A DNA stretch of 64,000 nucleotides from Mesotaenium endlicherianum (taxonomy: Eukaryota > Streptophyta > Zygnematophyceae > Zygnematales > Mesotaeniaceae). Both the position numbers and the translations under genes were made by a program. The DNA lies in contig WELA01006381.1 of NCBI GenBank assembly GCA_009602735.1, positions 1 through 64,000 on the forward strand, written 5' to 3'. Each line of letters begins with the position of its first letter. Position 1 is the first letter of the stretch. Below the pieces are notes generated by a model that did not search any database, was not told the origin of the DNA, and saw nothing but the letters and a program-made list of their open reading frames with translations. Positions 55,561-64,000 of this stretch are shown piece by piece.

Positions 55561-57380
55561 CTTCCTGCTCTCATATGCCACAGGCTGCAATCCTTTTCCC
55601 TGGTCTTTGAAAGAATGGCTCCCACTGCAAAGTTTGACACGTCTGTGATGATGGTGAAAGGAAGCTCTGGACTTGCAATTGCCAACAAAGGTGCCTTTGT
55701 CAACAGCTTCTTAATCTTCTCAAATGCTTGCTGCTCCTTGTCACCCCATAGCCACTTCTCCTGCTTCTTCAACATGTCCGTGAGCGGTGCACATACCTTG
55801 GCAAATTTTTCAATGAAACGTCGATAATAATTCGCCATGCCGAGGAAACTCCTGAGTTGATAAATATCAGCAGGTACCGGCCAATCTCTGGCTGCTTGCA
55901 CCTTCTTCTGCTCCACCTTGACTCCTTCAGCTCCCACTATGTGTCCAAGAAACTCGACCTCCTTGAGACAGAAGTCGCACTTGCTCATCTTCCCATACAG
56001 CTTCTGATCTCTCAAGACCTCCAACACCTTCCTCAGATGCTCCACATGCTCTTCCAAGGTCTTCGAATAGATCAGGATGTCGTCCAAAAATACCACCACA
56101 AACTGGTCCAAGTAGGGTCTGAAGATACTATTCATGAGTCCCATGAATGTAGCAGGTGCATTAGTCAATCCAAAAGGCATGACTGTGAACTCGAACAAAC
56201 CATAGCGAGTTCTGAAAGCAGTCTTCTGAACGTCTCCTTCCGCAATCCGTACCTGGTGATAGCCACTCCTCAAATCGATCTTCGAGAAATACTTCGCCCC
56301 GACAAGCCTGTCAATCAACTCGTCCACTCGTGGAAGTGGGTACCTGTTCTTGATGGTGACCTTGTTGAGTGCCCGGTAGTCGACACACATCCTCATAGTC
56401 CCATCCTTCTTCTTCACAAATAAGACTGGCGCTGCAAATGGAGACTCGCTGGGTCGGATGAATCCCTTCTCCAATAACTCCGTCAGTTGCTTCTTTAACT
56501 CATCCAACTCCGCAAACGATTGTCGATAGGCGGGTCTCACTGGTGGCTTGCTCCCTGGTTCCAACTCAATCTTGTGCTCCATAGCTCTCTGTGGAGGTAA
56601 TCCTGTAGGTAGTTCCTCAGGAAATACGCACTTGAACTCCTCCAACAGCGCCTTAATTTGGGCAGGCATCTCAGCAGGCTTCTTCTCTTGAGCAGTTGGG
56701 CTCTGCTCCTTCTGAGCAAGGGGATCAGACACCACTACTTGCTCCTCCGGCGATGTACATTCGCCCAGGCTGTTAGGATTCACGCTTGCTCCATCTGATG
56801 ACCTGGCCAGGGCCACCGAAACAAGGTACATCTCCTTCACCTGATTCGCCCTGCATAGCTTCTTAACTTGCAGGCTCGACAGAAGACAGTTACTTGTGGT
56901 CGTATCTACCTCCACCTGTTTCGCTGTCTCCATTCGACCATCACGCCCTTGGACTTTCACTTGTCCTGTGCTCCAGTGCACTTGAGGGTTGGCTTTCCTT
57001 AGCCATGGTCGGCCCAATATCACCTCATGGTGACCCAACTCTGCCTGCTCCATAACTTCCTTACTCCGGTGCCCCGCTACTTCCACGTGAATAGCTTCCG
57101 TAGGTGCACCACACTTGAGTCTCTGCCCATTCGCCAAAATTGCCTCCTTAGGCTCATAATGCTTCTGCACAGGGATTCGCCACTCTTTCACCAGCTTCTT
57201 GTGCACAAAGTTTGCACTTGCGCCACTGTCGACCATACACTTCGCCTTGTTGCCGTCGACTACTCCTTCCACGATGATAGGCTTGTCAACATCTCGTGCT
57301 TTGCTTCTCGGCAGGCTCTTGGGAATAACCTTCTTGTGAGTTCTCGTCTTCACGCCAGTAGACACCCCAGAACGACTTAC
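55557..57380 (-). pseudogene. E6 protease and reverse transcriptase
   Basis: The protease signature [21 protein letters not shown] (cited in part) and [13 protein letters not shown] are followed by RT motifs [49 protein letters not shown] and [15 protein letters not shown] long open stretch covers most of it, better kept than in E2. Confidence 0.9.
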
Positions 57381-58401
57381 TGGCGTCCTCCTTTTTCCTG
57401 CTGTTGAGGTTGCTTCGCCTTCACATGACAGTCTCGAGCCGGATGTCCAAGCTTGCCACAATTGTAGCAGGGTCCTCTCGGCTTGTAATTTTGTTGCCTG
57501 CGCTGGTTTTGAGCAAGTCCCAACTCCATAGGTACTGGACCTTGAACACTCGTGCTTGGCGCTTGAGATCCAAAGTGTCGATATCCTCCAAAGTTGTGGC
57601 TGCCCCACTGCCTCTGACTATACTCCACAGCGTGGACCCTTGTTGCCAATGCCATCATTTCCCCAAGACTGGTAGGGTCCTTGAGCGCCACTTCCTTGGC
57701 CACAGTTGGCTTGAGTCCCCTCTTGAACTTGTCCATCATCTCCGACTCGTGCATGGATGGACATTGACGCACCAGCTCGTTGAAGCGCGATACATACTCT
57801 TGAACGCTTGCTCGTTGACGAAGGCGCACCAATAAATCTCGAGCGGTAGCCTCGGGCGCAATAGGTTGAAATTGCCTCTTCAAGCCTTCAAAGAGCTGAT
57901 ATCAACAGTAGCAGGAACTCCAAACAACTGCTCTTTTTGTTCATACCAAGCTCCAGCACTATTCTGCAGCAAAGTTATGACAAAGGCGACTTGCCTGTCG
58001 GGCGTGAGCGCAGAGTACTCCATAAATTTCTTCACTCCAAAAATCCATTAACGAACAGGCGGCGATTCAGTATAAACTTCGGGCTTAGGCGCACGCACTC
58101 CTGATGCGGGTGGAATAACTGGTTGCACCACTGGGTTAACATGAATCGATGGCACAACAGGTGCAGGTGCCGAACTCGTCGAAGCGACGTTCCCCATAAC
58201 AACTCGCACCATTCTCTCCACCTCCGCGCGCAAATTTTGTTGAAACTGGGTGTAGACTTCTCCTCCAATTGCATTTGCCATTTGTCTTAGCATTGCCTGC
58301 ATCTCTTGTTGCTCTCTGGTCATTGTTGGTGCTGCCTGCTGCCCCGCGCGCTCAACATGCTCGACATGTTCGCCTCCTCCAGCTGCCGGCTGCGACTCCA
58401 T
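57377..58401 (-). pseudogene. E6 gag with zinc knuckle
   Basis: Starts MESQPAAGGGEHVEHVERAG, contains the gag core (FQPIAPEATARDLLVRL; YVSRFNELVRQCPSM; MDKFKRGLKPTVAKEV) and the knuckle [14 protein letters not shown] (C-x2-C-x4-H-x4-C), which binds RNA in related elements. Confidence 0.87.
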
Positions 58402-58424
58402 AATATAATATGCAAACTAGCCCA

Positions 58425-58436
58425 GCTCCGATACCA
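58425..58436 (-). other. E6 primer-binding site
   Basis: The - strand reads TGGTATCGGAGC two bases from the LTR, complementary to the plant initiator methionine tRNA 3' end. Confidence 0.85.
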
Positions 58437-58438
58437 GA

Positions 58439-59180
58439 TGAAAGGGGCAAAGTGCCCTAGTGGAAGCGTAGTGACTCACGAAGAAAGGAACTAGTTGCCA
58501 TCATACAAGAGAGTGCAGCGGCATATCACTAACAAAGCTTAGGAAAAATACTCAACATTTTGAGTAGCAAGAAACTGCTCACAAATGATGTAGGATGAAA
58601 GGCCTTGTCATTACAAACCCGTAGAAATTTACAGAAGTGAAAATTGATAAGAAACAGAGAAGTTATGCCTATTTATAATTTTCTGCCTCAGTGCTCCTCC
58701 CTAGGAGGAAGCTACGGATTTTCCTAACTGTTCGTCAAATCGTCCCTTCCAGAATATTCGTGAGTAAGCCAGATCAGTCTAATCTGACGTGTCGGGCCGA
58801 ATTGACGTCCACATACATGCATCGACATTACTGGAATTCTATCTTAGACGCGCTAGGCTAAACCAAAACTTCTAGGTGAATCGACCTAGTCGGCACTCCG
58901 CGTCAGACGAACTTACGTGAAGGTTCGAGTTCATTCCAACGGGTCAGATCGCTCGACGCTGTCGGTCGATCCGACGGTCGCGCTCACCGCGAATTAAGGA
59001 CAGTCGTCAACCGACCTCAAAACTAATTAAACTTCGAAAATCCATAACTCTCTCAATACTTGACCAAATTCGATGAACTTTATATCAAAATGACCACAAA
59101 AATGCACTCTATACTAATATACAATCAAAACATACTTTTATGAAACTCAAAAATGCACTTTATAAACCTATAACCTTACA
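58439..59180 (-). repeat. E6 5' LTR (742 bp)
   Basis: From TGAAAGGGGCAAAG to AACCTTACA, matching 9,392-10,134 along its full length and 10,553-11,256 in reverse. Its outer end at 59,180 cuts into D2. Confidence 0.9.
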
Positions 59181-60025
59181 CGATTGGAGTCTATGTGGTG
59201 CCAACCTCTGATCAGAGAGCTATCAGGGAAGCGTATCAGCGACAAAAAGAATATGGTGTTGAAAGAGACGCAGCTGAGGCTGACAAAGATGAAACACTGA
59301 GAGAAACCAGAGTGGTGGATCTGACCAGGTGTCAAGACCTATTGATCAACGACGCCAGGCACAAAGGATTCTCACACCGGGCCAAACTATTCTGGACCAA
59401 CGGCATGTCCATTGAAATCCTGAGGGAGATGGAGGAGATTACGCGGCGCACGCCAACGGCAGTATCTGTGGGAGAAGCACTGATGGTGGAAACCAAGCCA
59501 GTGATCAGGAGGGATTCCTACCCACAGTACGTCATCAACGAGCCAAGCCGGCCGAGGGTGGTGCTGCCCACCTTCACAGCATACCCAGGATCACGCGCTT
59601 TCGTAAATGGAAGACCAGGAAGGGTCAAAGATGGGCACAACAGAGAAGCTTAGTGGAGAGAGCCGACAGTTGAAGAGAAGGGAAGGTGCCTGGGGGTACC
59701 CAGCTCCATTGCACAAGAAATTGTTGCAAAGGTGGGACAGGACAACGCTGGGAAGATGTTCGGCAATATGATTGGACATCACTCCATGACATGGTTGGTA
59801 GAGACGATTATGACTTGGCAACAGATGACATTCTCTGACAAGCCTGGCCGAGGCCGGTAACGATTGGACTCTATGTGGTGCCAACCTCTGATCAGAGAGC
59901 TATCAGGGAAGCGTATCGGCGACAAAAAGAATATGGTGTTGAAAGAGACGCAGCTGAGGCTGACAAAGATGAAACACTCAGAGAAACCAGAGTGGTCGAT
60001 CTGACCAGGTGTCAAGACTTATTGA
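59181..60025 (+). repeat. Direct repeat inside D2 (two ~165-base copies, 680 bases apart)
   Basis: 59,181-59,345 and 59,861-60,025 are nearly identical (CGATTGGA.TCTATGTGGTGCC to GTCAAGAC.TATTGA). The same unit is single in D1. The second copy follows the methyltransferase C-terminus as in D1; the first precedes it, as expected from a tandem duplication of a 680-base unit with TATTGA at the junction. Confidence 0.85.
59345..59865 (+). pseudogene. D2 DNA methyltransferase, C-terminal half
   Basis: Contains NDARHKGFSHRAKLFWTNG, RVVLPTFTAYPGSRAFVNG and GNMIGHHSMTWLVETI, the same motif VIII-X blocks as D1 at 40,331-40,928. Conservation of these blocks between two separate copies supports a functional domain in the ancestor. 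Confidence 0.78.
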
Positions 60026-61870
60026 CGCAAATTGACAATCGAATGGCGACTCTACGCGACCCTCTGGAAAGAGAGCTGCGGAGGCTGCGAGAAGACGCAA
60101 CCATGGAAGACCAGGCAACTGGTGCAGCAAATCCTTTGGTGAGCGCTGCAGTAAGCAAATCACAGGAGGTCCCAGCATCTGCAGAACGCTCCGGCCAAGT
60201 ATTTGGGAGGATGCCGGAATGGGAGGAATATACCAGTTCTGAGTTACAAAACATGGCCCCACACCAGGTCTTCGGGAGCCCATCCCCAGACGCGGTAACA
60301 TCAAGAAATGAAGAACGCAAGTGCAGTATTGGCGAATGGGCCGAAGAATGCAGTCAGAATTCAGGAAATTCTGGAGGGTCTGGAAAGACCATTTGCCTGG
60401 AGGTGATTTTTGAAGAACGCAAGAAGGAGACGGCCAAGAGATTGCCCGCCACACTTGCTCTGATGGGCCCAGGGCTAGAGGCCAAAGGGCAACCACAAGA
60501 CACAGTTGGCAGCACAGCTGAGTCGATCACCAGGCAAATCATGGCGCAGTTGCTGGAAGCAGACGCTTCTCGACTCAAGGAAGAGAAAGTGGCGAAAGCA
60601 GCTCTCGCTCTACAGTCAGCCATCATCAACATGGCGAGGCTCAACACAGGACGGGATGAAGAGCCGCCGCCTCCTGGAACAGAGAAGCCGGAGGAGGAAG
60701 AGGATGCAGAGATGCAAGGCCTCTCGGAGTTGGAGTTGCCATCACTCAACAATGAAGGGGACATTAGGGAAGAAATTCCACGTTTTCCCACGCCAGAATT
60801 GGATCTGCTTGACTTACAAGAGCTGAGGACAGACGACTGGGTAGCTGACCACCTGATGGGGCCAAGCCCGGCAAACTTTATGAAAATTAAGGTCGCCAAC
60901 ATCCAGTTCTCCTTCTGCCAGTCTTCCAGTGGCAGAACCCAAGTCAACCGCACAACCGCCGCAACGGCAGGAGGTGACTGCCTGCACTGCTAAAGTGGAG
61001 ACAGCACGAGGAAAGCCCGAAAGTCGCGCAAGCAGACCAAGGAAGGTGGCCCGTGAGGGTAACGCATCTTTTAGGAGGATGCTAAAGCGATATTTCAAAC
61101 ATGAAGGGAAGGCTCAGAGAGAGGGCGTTCCGCGAGGAACCACAGCCCCACCTCCTCCGCCTCTGCAGGATATTCTGCAGAGAGAGGGAGAGGATGGCTT
61201 GGTTCGCAGGGCAATGGCATTGGGCATTAGTGTGCCGCCAGGCATGAACACGCCCTTGTTGCAACTATCAGATCTTAGGATACAGAGGTCGAAGGAGCCT
61301 GCCCCCATGATACCTGCAATCCCAAAATGGGAACTGATGGATCTGAGAAACACCATCAGCCGCTTGACCGCAGCAGATGATGCCTTTCTTGCACAACTAG
61401 CTGCACCTCAAAGGTCGCAAACATTGGCGCAGGCATGGATGGTCACACCACCCACAAGGGAGGAGTATGGCACTACCGTCGCCCGCATGGCTATTCTTGA
61501 GCAACAACGGGGCTGGGCGATCAGCCCTAGGACAGATCCCGCAGGTTTTCCCATGGCAAACCAACCTCGGCCACGTGAAGAAGGAGGAACCGGGACCAAT
61601 TGGACTGCAGTCGACGAGGAAATGTTCCTGAGGCAGCCCATTCGGAGGCGCCTGACATACCCCTCACCGCAGGAGAGGCGACGCGTCATTGAGAAAGGTA
61701 AAAAGCCTAAGAAACAGGCTGCCAAACTCATGGCAACGGAGGAGCAAGCTGCAAAGCCTGTTACCCCACCTCCTAAGAATCAAGTTGCAAAGCCTGAGAG
61801 CCAAAATCAGGCAGAAAAGCTTGAGGGCCAGGATGAGGGCGGGAAGCCCCCACCTGCACCTAAGGAGTAG
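60026..61870 (+). pseudogene. D2 linker between methyltransferase and reverse transcriptase
   Basis: About 600 codons of polar, partly acidic and proline-rich protein: DPLERELRRLREDATMEDQA; a helical stretch (MAQLLEADASRLKEEKVAKA); an acidic part (EEPPPPGTEKPEEEEDAEMQ); RRMLKRYFKHEGKAQREGV; MDLRNTISRLTAADDAF; and a repetitive basic end (KNQVAKPESQNQAEKLEGQ). No known domain is recognised. The N-terminal part is shared with D1. Confidence 0.65.
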
Positions 61871-61933
61871 CAACTACTGGATGTCTTTGTTGGGGAGAAG
61901 CAACCTGAAACTGAGACTTTTTCCATTGGAAAA

Positions 61934-62760
61934 ATGGTCTCAGCCCAGCAGAGAGCACAAGTAGAAAGGTTACTGAAGAAACATCGCAAAGTATTTGCTT
62001 TCACTAAGGAGGAGATTGGTAGAACCACTGCCAGTGTGTGTGAGATCACACTAACTACTGATAACCCAGTCAGACTAGGGCCGCATAAGCTGAGTCAGAC
62101 AGAATGGGACTGTGCGGAGGAAACCTGTGAAGAGCTGCATAAGCTCTGCATGATTGAAAAATCTACCTCGTTACATGGGGCTCCTACAGTAGTAGTCGCT
62201 AAAAAGGACAAGGCCGGCAATTACACTGCCACTCGAATGTGTGGAGATTACAGGCGACTGAATCTCTACACGGAGCGAGATAGCGATGTGATGCCTACGC
62301 AAGAAAGGATCTTTGCAATTGCCACCATCGGAAAGGTGTTCAGCATTATCGATCTGCGCCAGGCTTCAACCAGATCCCTGTGAAAACAGAAGATCGAGGT
62401 AAGACTGCTTTCTGGGCTCAAAGGGAACTTTGGCAATGGACTGTAATGCCATTTGGGCTGAAAAATGCCCCAGCCATATTTCAGAGGACTATGGATAAAG
62501 TGCTGGAGGGGCTGGATTTCGCTAAGCCATACATTGACGATGTGGTAGTATTCAGCAAGTCCATAGAGGAGCACCTCGAGCACTTGGAACAAGGATTCCA
62601 GCGCTTGGAGAAATTCCAGATGAAGCTGCATCCTGGAAAGTGCAGATTCTTTGAGGCACACGTGCCTTACCTAGGACATGAGATTGGGAACAATGCTATG
62701 TCCCCTCAAGCTGTGAAGACTGAGGCTATTTACAAGATACCTGCACCTGCGAATGTGTCT
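61934..62760 (+). pseudogene. D2 reverse transcriptase
   Basis: VVVAKKDKAGNYTATRMCGD and YRRLNLYTERDSDVMPTQE give the finger motifs, IIDLRQA the first catalytic Asp region, MPFGLKNAPAIFQRTMDKVL and KPYIDDVVVFSKSIEEHL the palm with the YIDD box, and HPGKCRFFEAHVPYLGHEIG the thumb region. It is a Ty3-type RT, distinct from the YLDD/FLDD forms of E1-E6. Confidence 0.88.
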
Positions 62761-62769
62761 AAGCTGAAA

Positions 62770-63310
62770 GCTCTGTTAGGGCTAAGCGGATACTATCGTA
62801 AGTTTGTAAAGGATTATAGCAGAATTGCTAATCCCTTGACAGAACTCCTGAAAAAGGATGTGCCTTTTGTGTGGACAGAAGCTCAGGAGAAAGCCATGAA
62901 CGAGCTTAAGGAGCGGCTGGTAACAGCCCCACTCTTGCGAACGCCTGACTACTCCAAACCGTTCAATCTGCACACTGACTGGAGTCGTGTAGGAATTGGC
63001 GCAGTACTCACTCAGGCCACAAGCCCTAGAGAGGAGTATATCATTGCCTATGCCTCACGCTCTAACAATCGAGCGGAGAGCAACTACTCGTCCTATGAAG
63101 GAGAGCTGCTGGCAGTGGTTTGGGCGGTCACGCACTTCAGAGAGTATCTGTGGGGAAGACCCTTCACGGATCACTCACCATTACTATGGCTGATGAAGAA
63201 TGGAGACCTCAATGGTAAGTTGGCTCGCTGGGCTCTTAAGCTACAAGAGTACCAAATGACGGTGGTGCACAGAGCAAGATTGCTCAACAACGACGCCGAT
63301 GGACTCAGCA
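62770..63310 (+). pseudogene. D2 RNase H
   Basis: ALLGLSGYYRKFVKDYSRIA leads into FNLHTDWSRVGIGAVLTQA (catalytic Asp), ESNYSSYEGELLAVVWAVTH (Glu) and FTDHSPLLWL (Asp), then the connection to integrase (NNDADGLSRNPD). It degrades RNA of the RNA-DNA hybrid in living relatives. Confidence 0.87.
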
Positions 63311-63559
63311 GGAACCCAGACCCATCTTCAGACGACAGAACAAGAGCTCGAGAGGACGAGGACCCGAGCAGCCCAGCAGAGTTGGTGGCTTGCCTAGCCG
63401 AAATGGCTGGAATAGTAGCATCAGGTGAAGCTGAGCCTCTACCCCTGTTCAGTCCAGAGATCTGGAAAGATCAAGCTACTATGCACTGGCTGAAGAGGGG
63501 AACTCACTTGGAAGGGCTATCAGTGAAGGAGAAGGACCAGGTAAACCATCGAGCTAAAA

Positions 63560-64000
63560 GGTTTTGCTGGAAATGCAACAACCTCTTCAAAATTGAAGAG
63601 ACTGGTCAGGAGAAGTTAGTGCCAGAACCCATCAGGAGACGAGCTCTTGTGCAGGAAATGCACGAGAACACTGGACACTATGGTGTCAAGAAGACATATA
63701 GTCTTTTGGAGCTGTCTTACTGGTGGAGGGGCATGAAGCAGCGTTGAGAAGATGTGATCAAGGCCTGCCAAAGCTGTGATCGCGTCAATGCTGGTTTTAT
63801 ACAGCAACATCCACACTTGCAACCTTTGCCAATCATGGGCCTAGGTTACCGTTGGAGCTGCGATCTCGCAGGTGAGCTACCGCTGTCTAAGCGAGGTAAC
63901 AAGTATATCATGGTCATGATTGAGCATTTCTCTAAGTGGATAGAGGTAGTCCCTCTGACTGCTAAGGAGAGTCTAGGGACCGCGGAAGCGTTCCTCAATG
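63560..64000 (+). pseudogene. D2 integrase, 5' part
   Basis: The zinc module shows EMHENTGHYGVKKTYSLLEL and CQSCDRVN at about 63,650-63,790, and the core begins at about 63,840 and continues off the window (MVMIEHFSKWIEVVPLTAKE, as in D1). Confidence 0.85.

Larger units (their letters stand above)
54211..59180 (-). mobile_element. E6: broken Ty3/gypsy element, sister of E2
   Basis: The - strand order is LTR (58,439-59,180), primer-binding site, gag with zinc knuckle, a long protease-RT stretch, RNase H and integrase. It ends at the same integrase position (STENL) as E2, without the GPF segment, chromodomain or 3' LTR. The outer LTR end lies directly against element D2. Fewer breaks than E2. 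Confidence 0.9.
59181..64000 (+). mobile_element. D2: second DNMT-bearing Ty3-type element, runs off the right edge
   Basis: On the + strand the order is methyltransferase C-terminal half, linker of roughly 600 codons, reverse transcriptase, RNase H and integrase, continuing past the window. The parts before the methyltransferase C-terminal half are cut off by the E6 LTR. The methyltransferase half and the integrase match D1 closely, so D1 and D2 are the same family. It has a few breaks. Confidence 0.85.

Overview
This window is a eukaryotic, almost certainly green-plant (streptophyte) region that is mostly LTR-retrotransposon sequence with one recognisable host gene. The host gene, at 13,705-16,320 on the + strand, is an AT-hook/PPC (AHL-type) DNA-binding protein spread over five exons with GT-AG introns. 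Such genes are typical of land plants and their algal relatives. Primer-binding sites of the form TGGTATCGGAGC, matching the 3' end of the plant initiator methionine tRNA, fit this assignment. The species cannot be fixed from the sequence. LTR elements carrying a DNA methyltransferase have been reported from charophyte algae and dinoflagellates, so a charophyte alga is an attractive but unproven guess.

Layout, left to right. An LTR end (1-136) cuts an old chromovirus, E1 (137-5,234, - strand). A second Ty3 element, E2 (5,235-10,134, - strand), is joined head-on to the oppositely oriented 3' tail of the same family, with chromodomain and LTR (10,135-11,256). LTR relics fill 11,262-13,540, then comes the AHL gene. 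A Ty1/copia relic (17,350-20,560) is split by a solo LTR with a 5-base target duplication. Next are LTR pieces of that same family in both orientations (20,567-22,640) and a large LTR element with no detectable coding (23,420-29,412). E3, a chromovirus (29,413-35,106, - strand), follows, then an older relative's gag and LTR holding a solo LTR (35,107-36,796).

The most interesting part is 38,295 to about 54,210. It is a Ty3-type element on the - strand that carries a C5 cytosine DNA methyltransferase (DNMT) between its protease and its reverse transcriptase. It is split inside the methyltransferase region by a structurally complete chromovirus, E5 (40,934-49,764, two LTRs, ATGAT target duplication). 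E5 itself carries an extra 558-codon reading frame of unknown function between pol and its 3' LTR. After E6 (54,211-59,180, - strand, a sister of E2), a second copy of the methyltransferase element runs off the right edge (59,181-64,000, + strand). It shows the order methyltransferase, long unknown linker, reverse transcriptase, RNase H, integrase. Two independent copies make the capture a family trait rather than a chance junction.

Apart from the AHL gene, everything recognisable is mobile-element sequence. The elements are described as fossils: E5 looks nearly whole, the others are broken. No tRNA, rRNA or CRISPR array was seen. Domain calls were made by eye from motifs; no database search was run.
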